In this document: in pieces, positions 18,281 through 26,582 of the stretch
How positions within the stretch are numbered: the first letter of the stretch is position 1
How the letters are laid out: every line of letters starts with the position of its first letter
Assembly: GCF_001421715.1 (NCBI RefSeq)
Contig: NZ_LMKP01000002.1
Coordinates: 62,001 to 126,000 of the forward strand
Reading direction: 5' to 3'
Source: Sphingomonas sp. Leaf22
GTDB taxonomy: Bacteria; Pseudomonadota; Alphaproteobacteria; Sphingomonadales; Sphingomonadaceae
DNA: 64,000 bases
Made by a program: the position numbers and the translations under genes
The notes under the pieces: model-generated
Database searches by the model: none
Seen by the model: only the letters and a program-made list of their open reading frames with translations
Told to the model about the DNA's origin: nothing

Positions 18281-19138
18281 TCAGCCGCGGCGACCGTCGT
18301 TGCAGGGGCCTAACTGCTCGCGCACGAACGCATAATCCTCGCGGGCGATCGTCGCATTGTCGTCTTCCTGTGCCTGCAGGCTTCCCTCGGGCAGGGCGTC
18401 CGGCAATCCACATGCCAGCCGGTACCATGCCAGCGTGTCGCGCTGCGGCGCGCCGCCCGCCTCGTCGATGATATCGCCCAGCGACAATGCCCATCGCTTC
18501 GCCTCGCCCGGCCGGCGCAGGACCAGCAGCGATACCGGATTGCCATCGCCGGTCTTCAGGAAGATCTGCGTTTCGCCCTCGCCGGGCAACGTTCCGGGAA
18601 CGTGAAACGCATTGCCGACCCCGGTCACCGCCGGCGGCGCGTCGGGCGCAAGCACGTCGCGAACGACACCGCGTACCCGCTGGTCGAGTGCGGGGCTCCA
18701 CGCAAATTGCGCATCGGGCGTCAGCAATTGTATCTGATCGGGACGTCCCGCCACGGCACGGGCGAACGCGATGACCCGCTGGCGCTTCAGATTGGGCGCT
18801 CGGCCGCGCGGATCGAACGGAACGTCGACCAGATAGCCGACGCGCGCCGGCAACGGTCCGTTCGCGCGGATCAGCGCGCCGACATCGACGGTGACGTAGA
18901 ACCGGACATGCCCCGGTGCCAGTCCGGCCGCTTCGGCCGGTGGGATGCGCGCGGCGGAGCGAATCGTCGCATCCAGCACGATATCACCGTCGAGCGACAG
19001 GCTGACCAGTTGCGCGTAGGATGGCCCGGATGATTCGGTAACGATAACATCCGGCGTGCCATTCTGACGCGCGACGACCGGGCCACACCCGATCAGAAAC
19101 AGGGACATGCCGGTCGCGGCTAGGAAAATGCGCTTCAT
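18281..19138 (-). CDS. Putative lipoprotein of unknown function
   Basis: 285 residues from the ATG at 19138, which gives MKRIFLAATGMSLFLIGC, a good lipoprotein signal with Cys at the lipobox end. An in-frame ATG 12 bases upstream is possible. The mature part has a mixed alpha/beta look, with motifs such as GHVRFYVTVDVGALIRANGPLPARVGYLVDVPFDPRGRAPNLKRQRVIAFARAV, and is probably periplasmic-facing. I do not recognise a named domain. It ends 4 bp from the convergent SDR gene, with no terminator-like hairpin between them. Confidence 0.65.
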   Translation of the reverse strand: MKRIFLAATGMSLFLIGCGPVVARQNGTPDVIVTESSGPSYAQLVSLSLDGDIVLDATIRSAARIPPAEAAGLAPGHVRFYVTVDVGALIRANGPLPARVGYLVDVPFDPRGRAPNLKRQRVIAFARAVAGRPDQIQLLTPDAQFAWSPALDQRVRGVVRDVLAPDAPPAVTGVGNAFHVPGTLPGEGETQIFLKTGDGNPVSLLVLRRPGEAKRWALSLGDIIDEAGGAPQRDTLAWYRLACGLPDALPEGSLQAQEDDNATIAREDYAFVREQLGPCNDGRRG

Positions 19139-19360
19139 CCTGCCGGTCATAATCGCCGGAAATGCTGGGTTACAGACTTATTTCGGTAATGGCGCGATTG
19201 TACGATTGTTTCGTCCGACAAAGCGTTTGCGTCGTTTAAAAGGCCGCGATAGACAATCGCGTCCGGAATGCCGCGTAGCCCCGGACACGACGGTCGTTGC
19301 GCGCCGGTTTCGCCGGACGGACCGACCCAATGTACCGGGCTAGAGGAGTTTGGTTGCTGA

Positions 19361-20053
19361 ATGGCTTACGCTGATCAAAAAGCAGGTAATGGCCGGATCG
19401 TCGCGCTGATCATCGTGGGGTTGCTCCACGTTCTGATCGGGTATGCGTTCATTTCCGGTCTTGCCTATAAATATGTGAAGAAGGTGACTGAGGATACCGA
19501 GACGTTCGACGTCGAGGAACCGCCACCCCCGCCCGAGGAAATTCCTCCTCCCCCGCCGCCACCTGACCAGCCGCAGCCGCAGTCGCCGCCGCCGGTCGTG
19601 ACGCCGCCGCCGATCGTCCAGACCCAGGCTCCGCCGCCGGTCGTGATGCAGTCGGTGACGACGCCGCCGCCGTCCTATGCGCCGATTCCGACTGCCGGCC
19701 CGCCTGCGCCGCCGGTTCCTGCCGCGCCGCCTGCACCGCCGGCACCGGTCATCAGCAAGGCTGCTGGTGCCAAGGGCGATCCGTCACAGTGGATTACGCA
19801 GGAAGATTATCCCGCGTCGGCGCTGAACAGCGGTGACGAAGGCGTCACGGCGATCTCGTGGGACATCAACGCCCAGGGGCGCGTCGAAAACTGCCGCGTG
19901 ACCTCGTCGAGCGGTTCGGCCGCGCTGGATCGGGCCGCGTGCTCGGCCCTGCAACGCCGCGCCCGTTACTCGCCGGCACTCGATCAGTCGGGTAATGCGA
20001 TCCGTTCGAGTTCGTCGCGTCGCGTTCGCTGGCAGCTGCCGGCCGATCGGTAA
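19361..20053 (+). CDS. tonB: TonB energy-transducing protein
   Basis: 230 residues. TonB couples the proton force of the inner membrane to outer-membrane receptors. Residues about 12-34 form the single membrane helix (RIVALIIVGLLHVLIGYAFISGL, with the conserved His). A Pro-rich linker (51-134, PPPPPEEIPPPPPPP and repeats) spans the periplasm. The C-terminal domain (about 142-228, DYPASALNSGDEGVTAISWDINAQGRVENCRV, with WQLP near the end) contacts TonB boxes. It opens a tonB-exbB-exbD-exbD operon and presumably serves receptors such as the one at 34395. Confidence 0.92.
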   Translation: MAYADQKAGNGRIVALIIVGLLHVLIGYAFISGLAYKYVKKVTEDTETFDVEEPPPPPEEIPPPPPPPDQPQPQSPPPVVTPPPIVQTQAPPPVVMQSVTTPPPSYAPIPTAGPPAPPVPAAPPAPPAPVISKAAGAKGDPSQWITQEDYPASALNSGDEGVTAISWDINAQGRVENCRVTSSSGSAALDRAACSALQRRARYSPALDQSGNAIRSSSSRRVRWQLPADR

Positions 20054-20060
20054 GACCGGG

Positions 20061-20088
20061 TGCCTCGCGGCGAAAACGACGCGGGGCA
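20061..20088 (+). promoter_or_regulatory. Intercistronic hairpin between tonB and exbB
   Basis: TGCCTCGCG (20061-20069) pairs with CGCGGGGCA (20080-20088), with one G-T wobble and a 10-base loop. No U-run follows, so it is not an obvious terminator; it could stabilise or process the mRNA upstream of exbB. Confidence 0.4.
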
Positions 20089-20138
20089 ATACCGGGGCAT
20101 ATTCTTCAAGAACATATCAGCTCTAAGGAAACTATTCG

Positions 20139-20933
20139 ATGCTCACTCCGATTCTTGCTGCCGGCGCACCCGCCGGGGCTCCGAACTTCGGCTTCTACGA
20201 AGCACTGCAGCAGGGCGGCGCGATCGCGATCAGCACGCTGGTCATCCTCGTCATCATGTCGGTCGGTTCGTTCTACATTCTCTTCACCAAGCTGTTCGAA
20301 CAGCAGAAGATCATGAACCAGGCGAAGCGCGTTCAGGCGTCGTTCTGGCAGTCGAATTCGCTGCGTGAAGGCGCCGCGAAGCTCGACAAGAACTCAGCCT
20401 ATCGCCAGATCGTCGACGACGGCCTCTCCGCGCAGGAACAGCATGGCAAGCTGACCGATCCGGTCGAGGCACATGACTGGCTGCACGGTTCGCTCGCCCG
20501 TTCGGAAGCGTCGATCAACTCGAAGCTGAACAGCGGCCTGCCGTTCCTCGCCACCGTCGGCGCGACCTCGCCGTTCGTCGGTCTGTTCGGTACCGTCGTC
20601 GGCATCTACCGCGCGCTGGTGAAGATCGGTGCCGCCGGTCAGGCCGCCATCGGCGACGTCGCCGGTCCGGTCGGTGAAGCGCTCATCATGACCGCCATCG
20701 GTCTGGTCGTCGCGGTTCCTGCCGTGCTCGCCTACAACTGGCTGCAGAGCCGCAACAAGTCGATCCAGAAGGATCTGTCGTCCTTCTCGAACGACGTGCT
20801 GGGCTTCCTCGCGTCGAACGGTGCGGTTCGTCCGGCCATTGCCGCTCGCGGCCCGGCGCCTGTCGCCAAGCCGGCAGTCGGCAGCACCACCGCCGGCCAG
20901 GCCGGTGGCGTGCCGACCGCACCGCGCGTCTGA
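20139..20933 (+). CDS. exbB: ExbB/TolQ/MotA-type proton channel protein
   Basis: 264 residues. ExbB forms the pentameric channel that, with ExbD, powers TonB. Three membrane segments are visible: about 27-50 (AIAISTLVILVIMSVGSFYILFTKLF), 140-165 (LPFLATVGATSPFVGLFGTVVGIYRAL) and 185-208 (GEALIMTAIGLVVAVPAVLAYNWL). The motifs GATSPFVGLFGTVVGI and GLVVAVPAVLAYN are the family signature. The gene lies between hairpins at 20061-20088 and 20946-20975. Operon position makes ExbB more likely than TolQ. Confidence 0.93.
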   Translation: MLTPILAAGAPAGAPNFGFYEALQQGGAIAISTLVILVIMSVGSFYILFTKLFEQQKIMNQAKRVQASFWQSNSLREGAAKLDKNSAYRQIVDDGLSAQEQHGKLTDPVEAHDWLHGSLARSEASINSKLNSGLPFLATVGATSPFVGLFGTVVGIYRALVKIGAAGQAAIGDVAGPVGEALIMTAIGLVVAVPAVLAYNWLQSRNKSIQKDLSSFSNDVLGFLASNGAVRPAIAARGPAPVAKPAVGSTTAGQAGGVPTAPRV

Positions 20934-20945
20934 TTGGACGCTGAC

Positions 20946-20975
20946 ACCGGCGGGGTCGTGACCGATCCCGCCGGT
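20946..20975 (+). promoter_or_regulatory. Intercistronic hairpin between exbB and exbD
   Basis: ACCGGCGGG (20946-20954) pairs perfectly with CCCGCCGGT (20967-20975) around a 12-base loop. No U-run follows. Such a structure after exbB could protect the upstream message and reduce read-through into exbD, which would fit the excess of ExbB over ExbD in the complex. Confidence 0.5.
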
Positions 20976-21006
20976 TCGATTGAGTAAAAGTGGATAGGAT
21001 AGCCTC

Positions 21007-21492
21007 ATGGCGATGAGTGTTGGCGGCGGCGGCGAAGAAGCCCCCCTCTCGGACATCAATACCACGCCGCTCGTGGACGTCATGCTCGTGCTGCTGATCA
21101 TCTTCCTGATCGCGGTTCCGGTCGTGGTGCAGCAGGTGAGCGGTTTGAAGGTCCCGAAGGTCGTGTTCGAACCGACGACGACGAAGCCCGAAAACGTTTC
21201 GCTTTCGGTACAGGGCCTCGGCAACGAATGTGCGGTGTACTGGGGCCTGACCCGGGTCAACGCCGACGAGCTGCGCACCCGCGCGGTCAAGAAGCTGGAA
21301 GACGAAATCGCCCGTCAGGGCGGGATCGGCAATCCGAAGCTGGAACTGCCCGAAGTGCACATCCGTGGCGACGTGAACACCCCGTATCGCTGCATCGGCG
21401 GTACGATCTACACGATGCAGTCGGCGGGCTTCACCAAGGTCGGGTTCATTTCGGAGCCGGACCCCAATACCACGCCGCGTGCGCGTCAATAG
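21007..21492 (+). CDS. exbD: ExbD/TolR-family protein, first copy
   Basis: 161 residues. The N-terminus has a cytoplasmic lead with DINTTPLVDVMLVLLIIFLIAVPVV: the key Asp of the proton path is in PLVDVMLVLLIIF (about residue 26). One helix is followed by a periplasmic domain. The periplasmic part includes two Cys (NECAVYW, PYRCIGG) that could form a disulfide, absent from the second copy. It follows exbB by 73 bp with a hairpin between them, and precedes the second exbD by 12 bp. Confidence 0.9.
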   Translation: MAMSVGGGGEEAPLSDINTTPLVDVMLVLLIIFLIAVPVVVQQVSGLKVPKVVFEPTTTKPENVSLSVQGLGNECAVYWGLTRVNADELRTRAVKKLEDEIARQGGIGNPKLELPEVHIRGDVNTPYRCIGGTIYTMQSAGFTKVGFISEPDPNTTPRARQ

Positions 21493-21504
21493 GAGTAGCC
21501 TGAC

Positions 21505-21933
21505 ATGGCAATGAGCAGTGGCGGTCGCTCAGACGACGAACCCATGATGGACATGAACACCACGCCGTTGATCGACGTGCTGCTCGTGCTCCTGATCATG
21601 TTCATCATCACCATCCCGATCCAGAGCCACGCGGTGAAGGTCGATCTGCCGCAGCCGGACAATCGGCCGCAGCAGAATATCGACCCGGTCAAGAACAAGA
21701 TCGCGATCAATGCGCAGGGCCAGACCTTCTGGAACGGCACGCCGGTCGATGAAGTCACGCTGACGCAGTTTCTCGATCAGACGGTGGCGATGACCCCGCA
21801 GCCCGAACTCCATTTCCAGCCGGACGCGACGGCGCGGTACGAAGTGGTCGACGGGGTGCTCGCGATCATCAAGCGGGCGAACGTGACGAAGCTAGGCTTC
21901 GTCGGTAACGAACAGTACCGCGCCGACTTCTGA
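21505..21933 (+). CDS. exbD: ExbD/TolR-family protein, second copy
   Basis: 142 residues. It has the same layout as the preceding gene: DMNTTPLIDVLLVLLIMFIITIPI with the membrane Asp, then a periplasmic domain (VKVDLPQPDNRPQQNIDPVKNKIAINAQGQ...). It is shorter and lacks the Cys pair. Two exbD genes after tonB-exbB are common in sphingomonads and xanthomonads; in Xanthomonas the second one is needed only for some substrates. It ends 21 bp before a strong terminator. Confidence 0.9.
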   Translation: MAMSSGGRSDDEPMMDMNTTPLIDVLLVLLIMFIITIPIQSHAVKVDLPQPDNRPQQNIDPVKNKIAINAQGQTFWNGTPVDEVTLTQFLDQTVAMTPQPELHFQPDATARYEVVDGVLAIIKRANVTKLGFVGNEQYRADF

Positions 21934-21954
21934 TCGCGCGCGCCACTGTCTCGC

Positions 21955-21983
21955 AAAGGGGCGGCTTCGGCCGCCCCTTTTTT
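21955..21983 (+). terminator. Rho-independent terminator of the tonB-exb operon
   Basis: AAAGGGGCGGC, loop TTCG, GCCGCCCCTTT, then further T residues. A perfect 11-bp stem ends in a run of six T. It lies 21 bp after the second exbD stop. Confidence 0.9.
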
Positions 21984-22058
21984 CGTGCCCGGCTTGCGGA
22001 GCCGTCGTAAAAGTGAAACATTGATGTCATCACGATGTAACAAACAGGAGATGATGTC

Positions 22059-22430
22059 ATGCGAATCGGAACGCTCGTACTGCTTGCCCCGGCGCTGGCG
22101 GCTATGGGTTTCGCCGCCAGCGCGAACGCCCAGGATGCGCAATACGCGCACGCGGCAATAGAGGCCGGCAAACTACCACAGGCCGAACGCGCCCTCGAAC
22201 GCGACACCCGCGCCGGCAGCCGTGAACCTCAGGTTTTGCTGAACTTGGCGGCGGTGTACGCCATGACGGATCGTCCTGACGCAGCCCGCGCGTTATATGC
22301 TCGCGTGCTGGCCGGCGAGGACGCGTCCTTGCTGATGCAGTCGGATCAGGTGGCGCGCGCGCATGACGTAGCCCGCCGCGGACTTCGAATGCTCGACCGT
22401 TCCGGTACGCAGCAACTCACCGCCCGGTGA
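22059..22430 (+). CDS. Small exported protein with TPR-like repeats
   Basis: 123 residues. AGGAG lies 8 bases before the ATG. A signal peptide is clear (MRIGTLVLLAPALAAMGFAASANA-QD, cut about residue 24). The mature part has TPR-like helices (YAHAAIEAGKLPQAERALERDTRAGSREPQVLLNLAAVYAMTDRPDAARALYARVLAGED), so it is a periplasmic scaffold-type protein. No partner is evident. It sits downstream of the tonB-exb terminator, so it probably has its own promoter. Confidence 0.75.
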   Translation: MRIGTLVLLAPALAAMGFAASANAQDAQYAHAAIEAGKLPQAERALERDTRAGSREPQVLLNLAAVYAMTDRPDAARALYARVLAGEDASLLMQSDQVARAHDVARRGLRMLDRSGTQQLTAR

Positions 22431-22439
22431 CCCGTAAGG

Positions 22440-22535
22440 CTACTTTCTAGGGCGTATGACGCTTGGTCGACGTAGTTTGCGTCGACGGGCTATGCTGAAC
22501 AAAAAGCGCCGCCGGCTGACGCCGACGGCGTTTTC
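22440..22535 (+). ncRNA. Possible small RNA or structured 3' UTR (hairpin plus terminator)
   Basis: Just after the TPR gene there is a 7-bp perfect palindromic hairpin, GTCGACG-N7-CGTCGAC (22466-22486), followed 14 bases later by a terminator hairpin (22501-22535). No open frame fits. This two-hairpin layout could be the 3' UTR of the TPR gene or a short independent RNA. No promoter is clear. Confidence 0.3.
22501..22535 (+). terminator. Rho-independent terminator after the TPR gene
   Basis: AAAAGCGCCGCCGGC and GCCGACGGCGTTTTC form a stem with one mismatch around TGAC, with A and T runs at the ends. On the plus strand it ends the TPR transcript; the A-run makes it weakly bidirectional. Confidence 0.75.
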
Positions 22536-22864
22536 TTATTCTACCCAAAGCCTGTAGCGCTCACGCGGTAGCGCAGCGAGCACAGCTTGAGCATAGGGCT
22601 GACGCGAAGCCTTCGAGGGGTGACCAGAGCGGTTCCAAACGGCTCTCAAGGTTGTGTTCCCGAGCCATTCACAACCGGCGCTCAAGCGTGGCGAAAGATA
22701 TTTCGATCGAATTTCGCTCGGAGTTAGAGGGTTTCGGCATGCAAGCCTCGACCTGAGCGGCGTCTACGCTGCGGTACTGCACACATTATCGGGTCACCAC
22801 GTCACCGTTACTCGCGTCACCCGAAAAATTCCCGGGATAACGCAGGCAACGGCGCAGGCGGTGC
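22536..22864. other. Non-coding stretch with no recognised feature
   Basis: This 329-base stretch lies between the terminator after the TPR gene and the convergent end of the GH3 gene. It has lower GC than its surroundings. A 74-codon open frame at 22654-22878 has no recognisable domain, no ribosome site and runs into the GH3 gene, so I do not call it. I see no tRNA fold. It could be a remnant of a lost gene. Confidence 0.5.
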
Positions 22865-25273
22865 TCAGCGAACCGTAAGGGTCGTCGTCTTCAGTGCCGT
22901 CGAGCTGTTGCCGGCGCTGATGGTGAACGTGCCCGGCTCGACGACGCGGTGCATCGCGACATTCCAGAAGGCGAAGTCCGACGGCTTCAGATCGAACGTC
23001 ACCGTCCGCTTTTCGCCCGGCTGCAACGTCACGCGCTGAAAGTGCTTCAGTTCGAGCACCGGGCGGGTAACGGTCGCTTCGTCGTCGCGGACGTAGAGCT
23101 GGACGACCTCGTCCCCGGCGCGGCGGCCGGTGTTGGCGACGTCGACCGACACGCGTACCGTGTCGTCGCGGCCGATCGTCGCCTTGGCGAGGCGCGGCGC
23201 ACCGACGTCGAAGCTGGTATAGGACAGGCCATAGCCGAACGGGTAGAGCGGGGCGGTGGTGTCGAACAGATACCCGCGCCGCGCGGTCGGCTTGTGGTTG
23301 TAGAAGATCGGCAACTGCCCTTCGCTGCGCGGGACCGACACCGGCAGCTTGCCGCCCGGATTGGCGCGACCGAGCACGACATCGGCGACGGCGTTGCCGG
23401 TTTCCTGACCCAGATACCAGCCCTCGACGATCGCGGGGGCATTCGCCTCCAGATAGGTCGCGGCGAGCGGGCCGCCGTTCAGCAGCACGACCACCACCGG
23501 CTTGCCGGTCGCGAACAGACGGCGGGCCAGTTCGTTCTGTTCGCCGATCAGGTCTAGATTCTGCCGGTCGCCGAGATGCGCGTCGGCCCATGCCTCACGA
23601 CTCAATTGTTCGTTCTGGCCCAGTACCAGCAGGATGGTGTCGGCTTGCGCCGCCTTGCGCACCGCTTCCTCGATCAGGGGGGCATTCTCGGCCGCCGGGA
23701 CGAGGTCGACCTTGTCGGCAGCCCATTGACGGCTGCGGGTCAGACGAACGCCCTCGGCGTAATCGACCGAGAAGCGGCCCTGTGCGGCTTGCTGCATGCC
23801 CTCCAGCACGCTGACGACGTGTTTCGGCACGTCCGAATAGCCGCCGATCGGGGTGTCGCGGGCATGGGTGCCGACGACCAGCATCCTGCCGACCTTGGCC
23901 GGGTCGAGCGGCAGCAGGTTGTTCCGGTTCTTCAGCAGGACCATCGATCGGACGGCGGCTTCTCGGGCCAGCGCGATCGCGTCGGGCGTCGCGGTCTTGG
24001 CCTCGGCGGTGCGGGCATCGGCATAGGGGTTTTCGAACAGGCCCATCTGGAACTTCATGGTCAGGATGCGGCGAACGGCATTGTCGACCTGTTCCTGTGG
24101 GACCTGCCCCGACTTGACCATCTGCGCGAGCGTCGACCAGCCCTCGGCATCGGGCAACTCCATGTCGACGCCCGCATCCAGTGCGCGGCGACCGGCGGCG
24201 GCCATGTCGCTGCCGTAAAGATGGTGGCGGGTATTCAGCTCCTTGATCGCGAAATAATCGCTGACCACCGACCCCTTATACCCCCATTCGCGGCGCAGCA
24301 CGTCGTCCAGCAGCCATTTGTTGGCGTGGCTGGGGATGCCGTCGATCTCGTTATACGACGCCATCACCGCCTGCACCGGCAGCTCCTTGACCGCACGTTC
24401 GAACGGCGGGAAAAAATTCTCGCGCAGCGTCCGTTCGGAGATGTTGGCGGGGCCGACATTGGTCCCGTTTTCTGGCTGACCATGGCCGGTCATGTGCTTC
24501 AACGTGACCATGACCTTCGTCGGCGCGAGCGGCAGGGTCGTGCCCTGAAACCCGCGGATCGCGGCAAGGCCCATTTCGCCGACCAGAACCGGGTCCTCGC
24601 CATAGGTTTCCTCGATCCGGCCCCAACGCGGGTCGCGGGCGACGTCGACGACGGGCGCAAGCGCGAGGTTAGCACCGCGGGCACGCATTTCGCGGGCGGC
24701 GACGCCGAACACGCGCTCGACCAGCGCCGGGTCCCACGACGATGCCAGCGCGATCGACTGTGGAAAGCTGGTCGCCCCGCGCGCGACATAGCCGTGCAAT
24801 GCTTCCTCATGCATGATCATCGGGATGCCGAGCCGGGTGTTCTCGACCGCCCAGCGTTGCGCGGCGTTGATATAGTCGGCGGTCTCCTGTGCGGTGCGGT
24901 TGACCGCGTCGGCGGCGACGCCGGCCGCATTGTTGCTGGCGGTCACGCCGCGCTTGTCGGAGGGGCGGGTAATCTGGCCGAGGCCGTTGGGAAAAACACG
25001 CGATGCCTTGGCCGCCGAGAAATTGCCCTTCGCGTCCTGGATATCACCCTTTTTTTCCCAAACGCCGATCATCTGGGCGACCTTTTCCTCCAGCGTCATG
25101 CGGCGCAGCAGGTCCTCGGCGCGGGCAGCGACCGGTTGCGACGCATCCTTGTACAGCATCCGCTCGGCCGATGGAGGACGGTTGGGGCGGGTCTGCGCGA
25201 CGAGGGTACCGGTCGCGGCGGTCGCCAGCAGACAGGCAAGCGCAAGGCGTACGGGCTTGGCGCGAAGGGTCAC
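22865..25273 (-). CDS. Glycoside hydrolase family 3 (beta-glucosidase/beta-xylosidase), exported
   Basis: 802 residues. A signal peptide (about 1-26, LALACLLATAATGTLVAQ) sends it to the periplasm. The N-terminal GH3 barrel has KHMTGHG (259-265) and the nucleophile Asp in GSVVSDYFAI (D339). The GH3 C-terminal domain follows (VLLKNRNNLLPLD, LVLGQNEQLSREAW, GYGLSYTSF), then a fibronectin-III-like domain at the end (VANTGRRAGDEVVQLYVRD, ELKHFQRVTLQPGE). The enzyme removes beta-linked glucose or xylose from oligosaccharides. The divergent LacI gene and the xylose operon beyond it favour xylosides. A LacI-type palindrome lies 50 bp before its start. Confidence 0.93.
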   Translation of the reverse strand: MTLRAKPVRLALACLLATAATGTLVAQTRPNRPPSAERMLYKDASQPVAARAEDLLRRMTLEEKVAQMIGVWEKKGDIQDAKGNFSAAKASRVFPNGLGQITRPSDKRGVTASNNAAGVAADAVNRTAQETADYINAAQRWAVENTRLGIPMIMHEEALHGYVARGATSFPQSIALASSWDPALVERVFGVAAREMRARGANLALAPVVDVARDPRWGRIEETYGEDPVLVGEMGLAAIRGFQGTTLPLAPTKVMVTLKHMTGHGQPENGTNVGPANISERTLRENFFPPFERAVKELPVQAVMASYNEIDGIPSHANKWLLDDVLRREWGYKGSVVSDYFAIKELNTRHHLYGSDMAAAGRRALDAGVDMELPDAEGWSTLAQMVKSGQVPQEQVDNAVRRILTMKFQMGLFENPYADARTAEAKTATPDAIALAREAAVRSMVLLKNRNNLLPLDPAKVGRMLVVGTHARDTPIGGYSDVPKHVVSVLEGMQQAAQGRFSVDYAEGVRLTRSRQWAADKVDLVPAAENAPLIEEAVRKAAQADTILLVLGQNEQLSREAWADAHLGDRQNLDLIGEQNELARRLFATGKPVVVVLLNGGPLAATYLEANAPAIVEGWYLGQETGNAVADVVLGRANPGGKLPVSVPRSEGQLPIFYNHKPTARRGYLFDTTAPLYPFGYGLSYTSFDVGAPRLAKATIGRDDTVRVSVDVANTGRRAGDEVVQLYVRDDEATVTRPVLELKHFQRVTLQPGEKRTVTFDLKPSDFAFWNVAMHRVVEPGTFTISAGNSSTALKTTTLTVR

Positions 25274-25322
25274 AATCTCTCTCCCAGGGCATTCGGCATC
25301 CGGTAAAACCGCCGCCGCTATT

Positions 25323-25336
25323 TGGTAGCGCTATCA
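25323..25336. promoter_or_regulatory. LacI-family operator between GH3 and its regulator
   Basis: TGGTAGCGCTATCA is a near-perfect palindrome with the central CG of LacI/GalR operators, 50 bp upstream of the GH3 start and 96 bp upstream of the regulator start. It resembles the XylR operator of the Caulobacter xylX promoter as I remember it. A similar site lies at 26583-26596. Confidence 0.75.
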
Positions 25337-25431
25337 GCTATCTTGCGTTGAGAAATTCGTCAACCGATCGTCCCAATTGCATTCGTTCGTTCGGCACCAT
25401 AAGCTTTGCACCAAGGGAGCCGTTTTTACCC

Positions 25432-26511
25432 ATGGAAAAGCCAAGTCGTCGTAGCGGTGGCAGCGTGACCGTGCAGGATGTCGCGCGGTCGGCGGGCGTA
25501 TCGGCGATGACGGTTTCACGCGTGGTGAATGGCGGCGTGAATGTTCGTCCGTCGACGCGCGAAACGGTGTTGGCTGCGATCGAGCAGTTGAACTACTGGC
25601 CGAACAGCGCCGCGCGTAGTCTCGCCGCGGGCGAGGCAGCGCAGATCGGATTGCTCTATGCCAACCCGTCGCTCGCCTATCTGTCCAATTTTCTGATCGG
25701 GGCGCTGGAGGGCGCGCGCAAGGTCGGCTGTCACCTGGTCCTCGAACCCTGTGACGGCGACAGCGCCGAAGCACAGGCCGAGGGCGCGCGGCGCTTCGCG
25801 TCGACGGCGGTGCAGGGGGTCATCCTGCCGCCGCCCTTGTCGGATTCGGTGCCGGTGCGCGACGAACTCGATGCGGCGGGTACGCCGTCGGTCGCGGTCG
25901 CCGTCGGCGTGGCGCAATCGGGGCGGTCGTCGGTGCGGATCGACGACTGTGCGGCGGCACAGGCGATGACTCAGCATCTGATCGACCTCGGTCATCGCCG
26001 CATCGGTTTCGTGCGCGGCGATCCCAACAACGGATCGAGCGCCGAGCGGTGGCGGGGATTCGCCGCCGCGATCGAGTCGGCGGGACTCGATCTGGCCGAC
26101 ATGCCGGTCGAGCAGGGGTATTTCACCTTCCGGTCGGGGATCGACGCCGGTGAGCGGCTGATCGATCGCACCGACCGGCCGACCGCCATCTTTGCCTGTA
26201 ACGACGACATGGCCGCGGCAGCGATCAGCGTCGCCCATCGGCGCGGGCTGCATGTTCCCGACGATCTGAGCATTGTCGGGTTCGACGATACGTCGCTGGC
26301 GACGACGACATGGCCCGAAATAACGACGATTCGCCAGCCGATCGCGGCGATGGCGGAGGCGGCGGTCGAGATGCTGTTGGGGCAACTGCGCGATCGTCGC
26401 ATGGGACAGGCCGCCGTTGTTGGTGAGGACCGCGTGCTCGACCATGAATTGATCGTACGCGAGTCGTCGGGGCCGGTGCCGTCAGTGGCCGGGCGTCCGG
26501 GAACGATGTAG
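25432..26511 (+). CDS. LacI-family transcriptional regulator of xylose/xyloside use (XylR-like)
   Basis: 359 residues from the ATG at 25432 after AAGGGAG; much longer upstream frames overlap the GH3 gene. The helix-turn-helix and hinge occupy residues 12-65 (VTVQDVARSAGVSAMTVSRVVNGG, then NYWPNSAARSLAAG). The sugar-binding domain follows with QIGLLYANPS, GVILPPPLSDS, HLIDLGHRRIGFVRGDP, IFACNDDMAAAAISVAHRRG and IVGFDDTSLA. It lies between a GH3 gene and an oxidative xylose operon, with a matching palindrome on each side, so it most likely represses both and responds to xylose or an early product. Confidence 0.88.
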   Translation: MEKPSRRSGGSVTVQDVARSAGVSAMTVSRVVNGGVNVRPSTRETVLAAIEQLNYWPNSAARSLAAGEAAQIGLLYANPSLAYLSNFLIGALEGARKVGCHLVLEPCDGDSAEAQAEGARRFASTAVQGVILPPPLSDSVPVRDELDAAGTPSVAVAVGVAQSGRSSVRIDDCAAAQAMTQHLIDLGHRRIGFVRGDPNNGSSAERWRGFAAAIESAGLDLADMPVEQGYFTFRSGIDAGERLIDRTDRPTAIFACNDDMAAAAISVAHRRGLHVPDDLSIVGFDDTSLATTTWPEITTIRQPIAAMAEAAVEMLLGQLRDRRMGQAAVVGEDRVLDHELIVRESSGPVPSVAGRPGTM

Positions 26512-26528
26512 CTGCTTCCGCTGGCGTA

Positions 26529-26545
26529 AAAGGCACGGGGCCTTT
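26529..26545 (+). terminator. Possible weak terminator after the LacI gene
   Basis: AAAGGC, loop ACGGG, GCCTTT, then TTG. A 6-bp stem with a short T-run, 17 bp after the regulator stop. It would separate the regulator from the transporter operon. Confidence 0.35.
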
Positions 26546-26582
26546 GTCGCGGACGCTTGCATTTGTCTTAATTATTCGCCAC

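Noticed and set aside
19193..19261. Inverted repeat CGCGATTG ... CAATCGCG upstream of tonB
   Set aside because: The 8-base arms are 53 bp apart and expected by chance at this GC content; I see no further support for an operator.
22620..22700. Possible tRNA in the gap after the TPR gene
   Set aside because: Some short complementary words occur, but no cloverleaf, anticodon arm or TTCGA loop can be built.
22654..22878. Small 74-codon open frame in the gap before GH3
   Set aside because: No ribosome site, no domain, and it overlaps the end of the GH3 gene.
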